From: Xanthobacter sp. YC-JY1
GTDB taxonomy: Bacteria; Pseudomonadota; Alphaproteobacteria; Rhizobiales; Xanthobacteraceae
DNA: 64,000 nucleotides
NCBI RefSeq assembly: GCF_021730305.1
Contig: NZ_CP032674.1
Location: 434,001-498,000 of the forward strand
Reading direction: 5' to 3'
Shown here piece by piece: positions 44,631 through 52,805 of the stretch (the stretch's first letter is position 1; each line of letters opens with the position of its first letter). The notes beneath the pieces were generated by a model that worked only from the letters and a program-made list of their open reading frames with translations, was not told where the DNA came from and did no database searches. Position numbers and translations under genes: made by a program.

Positions 44631-45206
44631 ATGGACAACCGCACATTCGAGACGCGCACCCTCGTGCGCATCGCTTTGATCGCCGCGCTGATCGCCGCAC
44701 TCGGCTTTGTGCCGCCCATTTATCTGCCCCTCGCGGCCGGGGTGCCCATCACCGCCCAGAGCCTCGGCGTGATGCTGGCCGGCCTGCTGCTCGGCGCCCG
44801 CGCGGGGGCGGCGGCGGTGGGGCTGTTCGTGTTCGTGGTGCTGCTTGGCGCCCCGCTGCTCTCCGGCGGTCGTGGCGGCCTCGGCGTGCTGGCGACGCCG
44901 ACCGCCGGCTTCCTCATCGGCTACGTCGCCGGCGGCTATGTCACGGGTCTCGTCGCAGAGCGCCTCGCCGCCCGCAACCTGCCCGCGCTGGCGACGGCGC
45001 TGATCGCGGCCATCACCGGCGGCATCCTCACCGTCTATGCGTTCGGCATTCCCGGGCTGGCGATGATGGCCCATATCAGCCTCGCCAAGGCCTTTATCGG
45101 CACGACCGTCTTCGTGCCGGGCGATCTCATCAAGGCGGTGGGCGCCGCCGTGCTCGCCACCACGGTGCTGCGCAACTGGTCGATCGCGGCGCCGCACCGG
45201 CCGTGA
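44631..45206 (+). CDS. bioY: biotin ECF transporter substrate-binding subunit BioY
   Basis: 191 residues, six hydrophobic segments. GFVPPIYLPLAAGVPITAQSLGVMLAGLLLGARAGAAAV and GLGVLATPTAGFLIGYVAGGYVTG are the diagnostic BioY sequences, and the C-terminal FVPGDLIKAVGAA is also conserved. It binds biotin with high affinity in the membrane and works with BioMN. The ATG at 44631 follows AAAGGGG; the longer frame upstream is the bioN shadow. Its stop overlaps the GTG start of the acyl-CoA ligase gene, linking uptake to the two enzymes downstream. Confidence 0.93.
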   Translation: MDNRTFETRTLVRIALIAALIAALGFVPPIYLPLAAGVPITAQSLGVMLAGLLLGARAGAAAVGLFVFVVLLGAPLLSGGRGGLGVLATPTAGFLIGYVAGGYVTGLVAERLAARNLPALATALIAAITGGILTVYAFGIPGLAMMAHISLAKAFIGTTVFVPGDLIKAVGAAVLATTVLRNWSIAAPHRP

Positions 45207-46663
45207 GCATCACGCGCCATCTTGCCCGCCATGCGGAAGAGCGACCGGATGCTCCGGCCCTCACCTGCGGCGGCGAAACGCTCACCTATGCCGAACTCGC
45301 CCCGCTGGTGGCGCGCTGCGCGACGCGGTTCGCGGCAGCACCGGCGGGCGGCATCGGGCTCGATCTGCCCAATGGCGTAGCCCTCGCCATCCTGTTCCTC
45401 GCCGCCGCCCGCGCGGGACGGGAAGCGCAGATCCTCGATCCCGGCTGGCCGGAGGGGCAGCGCCAGCAGGTGCTGGAGCGGGTCGCGCCTGACCTCATCG
45501 CAAGCACGCAAGCGGGCGATATCCGCCTCGATCCGGGGCAGGGCGCGGCGGGGCTGGCCGAGGCGATCGGCGCCGGCCCCGTGGCGGCGATCACCGAGCC
45601 CGACCCGGATTTGCCCTTTTATGTGGGCTTCACCTCCGGCTCCACGGGCCTGCCCAAGGGCTATCGCCGCGCGCATCGCTCCTGGACGGCAAGCTTCGAT
45701 GCGGACACGGCGGAATTCGGCATCGGCGCGGGGGACGTGATCCTCGCCCCCGGCGCGCTCACCCATTCCCTGTTCCTGTACGCGCTCGCGCGCGGCATCG
45801 ATGCCGGGGCGCATGTGCTGCTCGCCCCTCACTTCCGCCCGCGCGTCGCCGCCGAGCTGGCGCGCGCCCATGGCGCCACGGTGCTCTATGGCGTGCCGAC
45901 GCAGATCGCGCTGCTGCTGGACCATCTCGCCGCCGAGGGCGAGAGCCTGCCGGGGCTACGGCTCGTGCTCTGCTCCGGTGCCAAATGGCCGCCGGGGCGG
46001 CGGCAGATGCTCGGGCACCTCATGCCCAATGCGGCCTTCGCGGAGTTCTACGGCGCCTCCGAACTCTCCTTCGTCACCGTGGCCAAGGAGGCGGAAAGCG
46101 TGCCGCCCGGCTCGGTGGGCCGCGCCTTCGCGGGCGTACGCCTCTCCATCCGCGATGCGGCGGGGCGGCGGCTGCCGGCGGGGCGCACGGGACGGGTGTT
46201 CGTGGCGAGCCCCTTCCTGTTCATGGACTATGCCACCGGCGACAGCCCCGACCTCTTCGTGAGCGGCGACGAGGTGAGCGTCGGCGACATGGGCTTCCTC
46301 GATGATGCCGGCTTCCTGCATCTCGTGGGCCGGTCGCGCCGGATGATCGTGACCTCGGGTAAAAACCTCTTTCCCGAAGAGGTGGAGCGCGTGCTGGAGA
46401 CCTACTCCGCCATTGCCGCCGCCGCCGTGCTGGGCGTGGCGGACGGCAAGCGCGGCGAGCGGCTGGTGGCGTTCCTCTCGCTCGCCGAGGGTGAGGTGCC
46501 CGCCCGCGCGGACCTCATCGGCTTCCTCAAATCCCGCCTGCCTTTGTTCAAGGTGCCGCGCCTTTATGCGCAGGTGGCCGACTGGCCGCTGACGCCCACG
46601 GGGAAGACCGATTTTCCCGCCATCGCCCGACTGTGGCCCGACCGCTGCGAGCTTTTGCCATGA
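45203..46663 (+). CDS. AMP-forming acyl-CoA ligase linked to biotin transport (YhfT-like)
   Basis: 486 residues. The adenylate-forming fold is clear: the phosphate loop PFYVGFTSGSTGLPKGYRR, AEFYGASELSFVTVA, the hinge-region DMGFLDDAGFLHLVGRSRRMIVTSGKNLFPEEVER and the catalytic Lys in LTPTGKTDFPAI. It is shorter than standard fatty-acyl-CoA ligases. The GTG start overlaps the bioY stop, and the gene runs into the thiolase-like gene with an ATGA overlap. Bacillus subtilis has the same order, bioY homologue yhfU, ligase yhfT, thiolase yhfS, under biotin repressor control. Substrate unknown; a pimelate-like biotin precursor is an attractive but unproven idea. Confidence 0.8.
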   Translation: MSITRHLARHAEERPDAPALTCGGETLTYAELAPLVARCATRFAAAPAGGIGLDLPNGVALAILFLAAARAGREAQILDPGWPEGQRQQVLERVAPDLIASTQAGDIRLDPGQGAAGLAEAIGAGPVAAITEPDPDLPFYVGFTSGSTGLPKGYRRAHRSWTASFDADTAEFGIGAGDVILAPGALTHSLFLYALARGIDAGAHVLLAPHFRPRVAAELARAHGATVLYGVPTQIALLLDHLAAEGESLPGLRLVLCSGAKWPPGRRQMLGHLMPNAAFAEFYGASELSFVTVAKEAESVPPGSVGRAFAGVRLSIRDAAGRRLPAGRTGRVFVASPFLFMDYATGDSPDLFVSGDEVSVGDMGFLDDAGFLHLVGRSRRMIVTSGKNLFPEEVERVLETYSAIAAAAVLGVADGKRGERLVAFLSLAEGEVPARADLIGFLKSRLPLFKVPRLYAQVADWPLTPTGKTDFPAIARLWPDRCELLP

Positions 46664-47787
46664 AGGTCGCCCTCCTCGCCGCCATGCGCACGGCGGTGGC
46701 CCCGCGCGGCGGCGCCTTTCGCGGTGTGCCGGCCCACAAGCTGGCAGCGGCGCTGATCGGCCCGGTGCTGGCGGCGGCAGGGGTGGCGTCGGATCAGGTG
46801 GACGAGGTGATCCTCGGCAATGCCCTCTCGGGCGGCGGCAACATGGCCCGTGTCGCCGCGCTGGCGGCGGGGCTGCCGGAAAGCGTCCCAGCGCTCACCC
46901 TCGACACCCAATGCTGCTCCGGACTCGATGCCATCCGCTTGGGCGCGGCGCGCATCGCGGCGGGGGAGGCGCGCTATGTGCTGGCGGGTGGGGCGGAGAG
47001 CTTCAGCACCGCGCCGCTGCGCGCCCACCGTCCGTGCGAGAAGCACGGCGCGCCGGATTTCTATCGCCAGCCGGCCTTCACGCCCTGGCCCGAACGCGAG
47101 ATCGCCCTCGACGCTTCCGCCGCCGGCATGGCTGAGGCGGAAGGCCTCTCCCGCGCCGAACAGGAGGCGTTCGCCGCCGAGAGCCACCGCCGCGCCCTCG
47201 TCGTGCCGGCTGCGGATGGCGAGATCGTGCCAGTGGCGGGCCTTGCCGCCGATGCCTTCGCGCGGCGCCTTTCGCCCGCGCTGATGGCGCGCCTGCCGGT
47301 GCTGGCGGGAGATGCGGCCCATGGCGTCACCGCCGCCACCATCGCGGTGGAGGCGGATGCGGCCGGCCTCGTCCTATTGGGCCCGGCGCAGGCCGGAGAC
47401 GTGACGATTGCCGGGGGCCTGGCGCGCGGCGGAGACCCGCTGGTGCCCACGCTTGCGCCCATCACGGCGGTGGAGGCCCTGTGCGCCCGCCTCGGCATCG
47501 CCCCGGGCGCGGTCGATGTTGTGGAGCTGATGGAGGCCTATGCGGCGCAGGCCCTCGTCGCCATCCGCCGGCTGGGACTCGATCCCGCGCGGGTGAATGC
47601 GGGGGGCGGCGCATTGGCGCGGGGCCATCCTATCGGCGCGTCGGGTGCAATCCTGGCGGTACGGGCGTATCATCGGTTGAGAGCGATGGAGACAGGCCGC
47701 GCGCTGTGTGCCATCGCCGGTGCCGGTGGCATCGCCACCGCCTTGATGCTGGACCGGGACGGAACCGGCCCGGCGTGCGACCGTTGA
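46660..47787 (+). CDS. thiolase-family protein linked to biotin transport (YhfS-like)
   Basis: 375 residues, slightly short for a thiolase. The acylated Cys is Cys85 in DTQCCSGLDA, the GHP motif is ARGHPIGASGA (His323) and the proton-relay Cys is Cys350 in CAIAGAGGIA. The conserved NEAF loop, however, reads MEAY (291-294), so the Asn that helps build the oxyanion hole is replaced by Met. It is translationally coupled to the acyl-CoA ligase gene (ATGA overlap). Probably it condenses or cleaves an acyl-CoA made by that ligase, but the altered loop leaves activity in doubt. Confidence 0.8.
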   Translation: MKVALLAAMRTAVAPRGGAFRGVPAHKLAAALIGPVLAAAGVASDQVDEVILGNALSGGGNMARVAALAAGLPESVPALTLDTQCCSGLDAIRLGAARIAAGEARYVLAGGAESFSTAPLRAHRPCEKHGAPDFYRQPAFTPWPEREIALDASAAGMAEAEGLSRAEQEAFAAESHRRALVVPAADGEIVPVAGLAADAFARRLSPALMARLPVLAGDAAHGVTAATIAVEADAAGLVLLGPAQAGDVTIAGGLARGGDPLVPTLAPITAVEALCARLGIAPGAVDVVELMEAYAAQALVAIRRLGLDPARVNAGGGALARGHPIGASGAILAVRAYHRLRAMETGRALCAIAGAGGIATALMLDRDGTGPACDR

Positions 47788-47806
47788 GCCCGGGTTCCGG
47801 AGCAAA

Positions 47807-48685
47807 ATGCCCATGCTGGATGTCGCGACCCCCGATGCCGAACGCGTGACCCCGCCCTTGCCGCCGCCCCGCGCGGCGGGAGATGCGCTGGCGGACGCTC
47901 TCGCGGCGACCATCGAGACCGTGGCCGCCGCGGTGGCCGATCCCGATCCGGTGGAGATGGTGCACGACGCCCGCAAGGCCATGAAGCAGTATCGGGCCTT
48001 GCTCCGCCTCATTCCCGGCGAGGATGCCAAGGCCGAGCGGCGGCGCACGGCGGAGGTGGCGCGCCAGCTTTCCGGCGCCCGCGACCAGGTGGCGGCCCGC
48101 GATGCGCTGGACGTGATGGCCAAGGGCGGCTTCCTCCTCGCCTGCGACCAGACCGACGCCGAGGGGGTGCTGGGCGAGGACGCGGCCGAGGATGGCGGCG
48201 AGCATCGCGCCACGCTCGGCGGTTTCCTCGTCTCCGCCCGCGCGGCCCTTGCCGACACGCTGGCGGCGCAGGCGCGGGAGGCGGATGTGACGAAGGGGCT
48301 GGTGAAGGCCTACAGGCAGGCCCGCCGTGCCCCCTTCGATACGCCAGAGGACATGCACGAGGCGCGCAAGCGCGTCGTCACCCACCGCTACCAGATGAGC
48401 TTTCTCGCCGAAGCCTTCGGCCACGGGGCGAAGCGCGCCCGCGCCGCGCAGCGGCTGCGCGACCTGCTCGGCGCCTATCAGGACATCGAGACCTTGCGCC
48501 CCATGCTGGATGCGGCGGGTGACGCGCTGGCGGAGGGCACGCGCGAGCGGCTCGGCCTCGCCATGGACCGGGCGCAGAAGCGGCTGCGCAAGCGGGCGCT
48601 CCGGCAGCATGCGGCCTTGTTCCGCCGCAGCGCCAAGGCCTTTCGCGACAGCTGCCGGGAGCGCGTCGGCGCGGTGTCCAATTGA
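47807..48685 (+). CDS. CHAD domain-containing protein
   Basis: 292 residues, alpha-helical and rich in Arg, Ala, His and Lys. The CHAD pattern of conserved His/basic residues appears twice: VEMVHDARKAMKQYRALLRLI near residue 50 and EDMHEARKRVVTHRYQMSFL near residue 185, both at the start of helical bundles. CHAD domains bind inorganic polyphosphate and are often found near polyP or PHA granule genes; here phaC follows 170 bases downstream on the same strand, while ppk2 is 30 kb away. It carries no CYTH domain. Confidence 0.87.
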   Translation: MPMLDVATPDAERVTPPLPPPRAAGDALADALAATIETVAAAVADPDPVEMVHDARKAMKQYRALLRLIPGEDAKAERRRTAEVARQLSGARDQVAARDALDVMAKGGFLLACDQTDAEGVLGEDAAEDGGEHRATLGGFLVSARAALADTLAAQAREADVTKGLVKAYRQARRAPFDTPEDMHEARKRVVTHRYQMSFLAEAFGHGAKRARAAQRLRDLLGAYQDIETLRPMLDAAGDALAEGTRERLGLAMDRAQKRLRKRALRQHAALFRRSAKAFRDSCRERVGAVSN

Positions 48686-48854
48686 CGCGTATCATTGCCG
48701 GTCGCGGCGCGGGGCGGCCTCATCGTCATCAAAGCGCCGTGAGAAGCGGCAAAAGCTAAGTCAGCAAAGCTCGAGCGTCCGGCACGAGGCCGGGCGAGGC
48801 TCCGGCATTCGTTTCAAGTCCCGGGTGCGTTCCGCGCCCTGAAGAGATCGACCG

Positions 48855-50810
48855 ATGGTCAACCTGCCCGCCAATTCGCCCCGTATCCAGCCCCAGACCG
48901 TGGGCGGAGCGCCCGCCGCCGCGCCGGAGCCGGCCCCCGCGCCCGCCGTGACTGCGCCGGAGGCGCCGGCATCCGGCGCCGATCTCGCCCGCGCCGCCAT
49001 GGATTTCTCCAAGCTGCCCGAGGCCGGGCGGCTGTTTGCCCAGGCCTGGGCGCGCATGGCCTTCCATGACGAGGAGGATTTCGAGCGCGGCCCCGGGCCG
49101 GAAGCCCTGCGCGCGGTGGACCGCGCCGCTGCCGCGCTTTCCGCCCGCGCCACTTCGGGCCTCTCGCCCACCGCGCTCTCCCTGTCGCTGATGGACTGGT
49201 GGATGCATCTGGCCGCCGCCCCCGGCAAGCAGGCGGAATTGGCGCTGAAGGCGTGGCGCAAGTCCGCGCGGCTCGGCGCCTACATGGTCGCCTCCAGCTT
49301 CGACCGGAACTTTCCCAATTGCATCCAGCCGCTGCCGGGGGACGAGCGGTTCAGCGCCCCGGCGTGGCAGGACTGGCCGTTCCGCTTCTGGTACCAGGCC
49401 TTCCTGCTGAACCAGCAATGGTGGCACAACGCCACCCACGGTGTGCCGGGCGTCGCGCCCCACAACGAGGCGGTGGTGGCCTTCACGGCCCGCCAGCTGC
49501 TCGACGTCTTCTCGCCCTCCAACTCGCCCTTCACCAATCCCGAGGTGCTGCGCCGGGCGCGGGAGACGGGTGGGCTCAATTTCGTGCAGGGCGCGCGCAA
49601 CCTTCTGGAGGATGCGGCGCGCAAGGCATCCGGCCAGCCGCCCATGGGCGCGGAGGCGTTTGAGCCGGGCCGCAACGTGGCGGTAACGCCGGGCGAGGTG
49701 ATCTTCCGCAATCACCTCGTGGAGCTGATCCAGTATCGCGCAACCACCGCCACGGTCGCCGCCGAGCCGGTGCTGATCGTGCCGGCCTGGATCATGAAAT
49801 ATTACATCCTCGATCTCTCGCCCGAGAACTCGCTGATCCGCTACCTCGTGTCCAAGGGCCACACGGTGTTCTGCCTCTCCTGGCGCAACGTGACGGCGGA
49901 GGACCGCGACCTCGGCTTCGACGACTATCGCCGCGAGGGCGTGATGGCGGCGCTGGAGGCCATCAATGCGGTGGTGCCGGGCGAGAAGGTGCATGCGGTG
50001 GGCTATTGCCTCGGCGGCACGCTGCTCTCCATCACCGCCGGGGCCATGGCGCGCGATGACGACGACCGTCTCGCCTCCGTGACTCTGTTCGCGGCGCAGA
50101 CCGATTTCTCCGAGGCGGGCGAGCTGCAATTGTTCGTGGACCCCGGCGAGCTCTACACGCTCGAAAGCATGATGTGGGACCAGGGCGTGCTCTCGTCCGG
50201 GCAGATGGCCGGGGCGTTCGAGATGCTGCGCTCCAACGATCTCGTCTGGTCGCGCCTCGTCCACGAATATCTGATGGGCGAGCGCACGCCCATGAACGAC
50301 CTGATGGCCTGGAACGCCGATGCCACCCGCATGCCCTACCGCATGCATTCCCAGTATCTGCGCCAGCTCTTCCTCGACAACGACCTCGCCGCCGGCCGCT
50401 ACAAGGTGGAGGGGCGCCCCGTCTCGCTGCAGGACATCGACGCTCCCCTGTTCGTGGTGGGGACCGAGCGGGACCACGTGGCGCCGTGGCGCTCGGTCTA
50501 CAAGATCCACCAGCTGACCGACACGGACGTGACCTTCGTGCTGACCTCCGGCGGGCACAATGCCGGCATCGTCAGCGAGCCGGGCCACAAGCACCGGCAT
50601 TTCCGCCTGCACGAGACCCGCCACGGCGACCACCATCTCGGCCCCGACCAGTGGGTGGAGGCGACACCGATAGAGGAGGGCTCGTGGTGGCCGGCGTGGG
50701 AGGCCTTCCTGTCCGCCCGCTCCACCCCCGGCCGCGCGCTGCCGCCCTTGGGCGCGCCCGGCTATCCCGTGCTCTGCCCGGCGCCGGGAACCTATGTGAT
50801 GCAGCGCTGA
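48855..50810 (+). CDS. phaC: poly(3-hydroxyalkanoate) synthase, class I
   Basis: 651 residues. The N-terminal 45 residues are Pro/Ala-rich; the PhaC_N domain follows (NFPNCIQPLPGDERFSAPAWQDWPF), then the alpha/beta-hydrolase domain with the lipase-like box HAVGYCLGGTLLS, where Cys385 is the polymerising nucleophile. The catalytic Asp region VGTERDHVAPW and the His region TSGGHNAGIVSEPGHKHR are intact. Length and a lone gene without phaE or phaR next to it fit class I enzymes that polymerise 3-hydroxybutyryl-CoA. phaA/phaB are not in the window. Confidence 0.93.
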   Translation: MVNLPANSPRIQPQTVGGAPAAAPEPAPAPAVTAPEAPASGADLARAAMDFSKLPEAGRLFAQAWARMAFHDEEDFERGPGPEALRAVDRAAAALSARATSGLSPTALSLSLMDWWMHLAAAPGKQAELALKAWRKSARLGAYMVASSFDRNFPNCIQPLPGDERFSAPAWQDWPFRFWYQAFLLNQQWWHNATHGVPGVAPHNEAVVAFTARQLLDVFSPSNSPFTNPEVLRRARETGGLNFVQGARNLLEDAARKASGQPPMGAEAFEPGRNVAVTPGEVIFRNHLVELIQYRATTATVAAEPVLIVPAWIMKYYILDLSPENSLIRYLVSKGHTVFCLSWRNVTAEDRDLGFDDYRREGVMAALEAINAVVPGEKVHAVGYCLGGTLLSITAGAMARDDDDRLASVTLFAAQTDFSEAGELQLFVDPGELYTLESMMWDQGVLSSGQMAGAFEMLRSNDLVWSRLVHEYLMGERTPMNDLMAWNADATRMPYRMHSQYLRQLFLDNDLAAGRYKVEGRPVSLQDIDAPLFVVGTERDHVAPWRSVYKIHQLTDTDVTFVLTSGGHNAGIVSEPGHKHRHFRLHETRHGDHHLGPDQWVEATPIEEGSWWPAWEAFLSARSTPGRALPPLGAPGYPVLCPAPGTYVMQR

Positions 50811-50863
50811 GGGGGCAATGGCGGTTGCCTTGACCTCTCGATATTGCGCGTTAGCTTTGGCGT

Positions 50864-51292
50864 ATGGCGGGTGCTTCGGCAGACGAGTGGTGGCGGCGAG
50901 CTGAAAGCGAGCTCGAATCCGCCAAAATTCTCAAATTCAGCGGTAAAGCAGCTGAAGCATATTTCCATGCGGGGCAGGCTATCGAATTTGGTCTTAAAGC
51001 GCTGTATCTTAAGCGAAACAATCTCGCGGAAATGCCTGCGGATCACAAGGGAGCGAACTGGCATAATTTGGCGATGTGTGCGACGGCCGCGCGCCTACAT
51101 ATCGATCTAAAGCAACCCGGTATTTCGAGAGACTTGCGTGCCGCGTGGCTCACTGTGAGAGATTGGAAAAGCAACGCTCGCTTCCCCGATATGAAGGTTC
51201 CGAAGCAGGAGCTTAATGACTTATTTGTCGCAGTGTGCAACGATCGAGACGGAGTCTGGCAATGGCTGCGCAGGATTTACCAATCGATCTGA
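50864..51292 (+). CDS. HEPN domain-containing protein of an AT-rich two-gene island
   Basis: 142 residues, all alpha. WWRRAESELESAKILKFSGK followed by AAEAYFHAGQAIEFGLKALYLKR is the characteristic HEPN pattern. The RNase motif Rx4-6H of toxic HEPN proteins is not seen, so it may be of the ligand- or nucleotide-binding kind. Base composition drops sharply compared with phaC upstream, and the next gene overlaps its end by 31 bases, so the pair was probably acquired together. Role unknown; HEPN proteins are common in defence and toxin-antitoxin systems. Confidence 0.7.
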   Translation: MAGASADEWWRRAESELESAKILKFSGKAAEAYFHAGQAIEFGLKALYLKRNNLAEMPADHKGANWHNLAMCATAARLHIDLKQPGISRDLRAAWLTVRDWKSNARFPDMKVPKQELNDLFVAVCNDRDGVWQWLRRIYQSI

Positions 51293-51720
51293 TTGACTCG
51301 GGAGCTGCCATTCTGGCAGCGACCGATGCGTTGGCGATGCAGGCTCAAGGTGCGATGTGGATCTTCGACCACTCGCTAAACGACTGGCGTTATTATCTCG
51401 TGACGTCGCTCGTTGACACGATTGGTCGTAGAAAAACTTATAAATTACTGATCGACATTTTTGAGAAGATTAGCGTTCCGGACTCCATGACAGTAGATGA
51501 TGTGCATCTCGGCTCTCCGTCCGATCCGTTCTTTCGGATGATCAGCTCAATCGTCAGAGTGGACGGTGGAGGTCAAGTTGCATTTCAAAATTGCAACATT
51601 AATGGTATTCTTTTTGACGGAATTATCTATAGGGCGGTTAAATCTGTGCCTGACCAGAAAGAGGCTGAGCGCATTGAGAGAAAATTCTCAAAGCGCGTTA
51701 AAGATATGGTTCGTGCCTGA
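51262..51720 (+). CDS. unknown protein encoded with the HEPN gene
   Basis: 152 residues from the ATG at 51262, which has GGAG seven bases upstream and lies inside the end of the HEPN gene in another frame. No family is recognised. It is a mixed alpha/beta soluble protein: a helical first half (IDLIDSGAAILAATDALAM, WIFDHSLNDWRYYLVTSLVDTIG) and a beta-rich second half (FFRMISSIVRVDGGGQVAFQNCNINGILFDG), ending in a basic helix. There is no nucleotidyltransferase GS motif, so it is not an MNT-type antitoxin. The stretch 51421-51480 has only 20 G/C in 60 bases, far below the flanking genes, a sign of horizontal transfer. Confidence 0.6.
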   Translation: MAAQDLPIDLIDSGAAILAATDALAMQAQGAMWIFDHSLNDWRYYLVTSLVDTIGRRKTYKLLIDIFEKISVPDSMTVDDVHLGSPSDPFFRMISSIVRVDGGGQVAFQNCNINGILFDGIIYRAVKSVPDQKEAERIERKFSKRVKDMVRA

Positions 51721-51740
51721 ACCTAGTTGAGCGCTGAGCC

Positions 51741-52724
51741 TTAAGGCACCAGCACGGCCGCCCCTTCCAGCCGCCCGCCGCGCAAATCGTCCAGCGCGCG
51801 GTTGGCCTCGGAGAGGGGATAGGGCGTGACGTGGGTGGAAACGCCGGCCTTGGGCGCCAGCGCGAGGAATTCGTGGGCGTCGTCGCGGGTGAGGTTGGCG
51901 ACGGAGAGGATCTTCCGCTCCTCCCACAGCCAGCGATAGGGGAAGGCCGGGATGTCGCTCATGTGGATGCCGCCGCACACCACGCGCCCGCCCTTGCGCA
52001 CGGCTTTGAGCGCCTGCGGCACCAGCTCGCCCGCCGGTGCGAAGATGAGGGCGGCATCCAGCGGCTCCGGCGGCGGGGCATCCGAAGCGCCGGCATAGAC
52101 GGCACCGAGCGTCCGCGCGAAGTCCTGCGCCCGCCTGTCGCCGGGGCGGGTGAAGGCGTAGATTTCGCGCCCCTGCCAGCGCGCCACCTGGGCGATGATG
52201 TGGGCGGCGGCGCCGAAGCCGTAGAGGCCGATGCGCTTGCCCTCGCCCGCCATCTTCAGCGTGCGCCAGCCGATGAGCCCGGCGCAGAGCAAGGGCGCCA
52301 GCGCGATGTCCTCGCCCGCCTCACCGAGGGGATAGACGAAGCGCGCATCGGCGACCGTATGGCTGGCGAAGCCGCCGTCGCGGGTGCAGCCGGTGAAGAC
52401 CGGCGCATCGCACAGGTTTTCCGCGCCCTCTTCGCAATAGGAGCAGCAGCCGCAGGCGCGGCCGAGCCAGCCGACACCCACCCGCTCGCCGATCGTGAGA
52501 TGAGAGACCCCGGCGCCCAGCGCCGCGACGCGCCCGACGATCTCATGGCCGGGGATGATGGGCAGCAGCGTCTGCGGCAGCTCGCCGTCCACCACATGCA
52601 GATCGGTGCGGCAGACGCCGCAGGCGCCGACCTTGATGAGCACCTCCCCCGGCCCCGGCACGGGATCGGGCCGCTCCTCGGCGACAAGGGGACCGCCGAC
52701 CTCTTTCAGGATCATGGCGCGCAT
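51741..52724 (-). CDS. zinc-dependent alcohol dehydrogenase family protein
   Basis: 327 residues. The catalytic zinc region is CGVCRTDLHVVDGELPQ with the GHE motif in IIPGHEIVGRV; the structural zinc cluster is CGCCSYCEEGAENLC, and the Rossmann fold begins IGLYGFGAAAHI. It belongs to the medium-chain dehydrogenase group with YahK/AdhP-like alcohol dehydrogenases. The ATG at 52724 is preferred over an upstream start because it gives the usual MRAMILKEVGGPL opening. No clear operon partner; the mbfA gene lies 81 bases upstream on the same strand. Confidence 0.87.
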   Translation of the reverse strand: MRAMILKEVGGPLVAEERPDPVPGPGEVLIKVGACGVCRTDLHVVDGELPQTLLPIIPGHEIVGRVAALGAGVSHLTIGERVGVGWLGRACGCCSYCEEGAENLCDAPVFTGCTRDGGFASHTVADARFVYPLGEAGEDIALAPLLCAGLIGWRTLKMAGEGKRIGLYGFGAAAHIIAQVARWQGREIYAFTRPGDRRAQDFARTLGAVYAGASDAPPPEPLDAALIFAPAGELVPQALKAVRKGGRVVCGGIHMSDIPAFPYRWLWEERKILSVANLTRDDAHEFLALAPKAGVSTHVTPYPLSEANRALDDLRGGRLEGAAVLVP

Positions 52725-52805
52725 GAGGGGCCTCGCGATATCGCAGGCAGGCACCCTCTCATGCGGCGGGCGCGGGAGCCATGATCTCCCGCAACGGCAG
52801 GCGGC

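Noticed and set aside
44330-46663. 777-residue protein ending in the acyl-CoA ligase
   Set aside because: The first 291 codons overlap bioN and bioY in another frame; the ligase begins at the GTG at 45203 overlapping the bioY stop.
50864-51292. HEPN protein as an active RNase toxin
   Set aside because: No Arg followed four to six residues later by His in the expected helix was found, so ribonuclease activity is not claimed.
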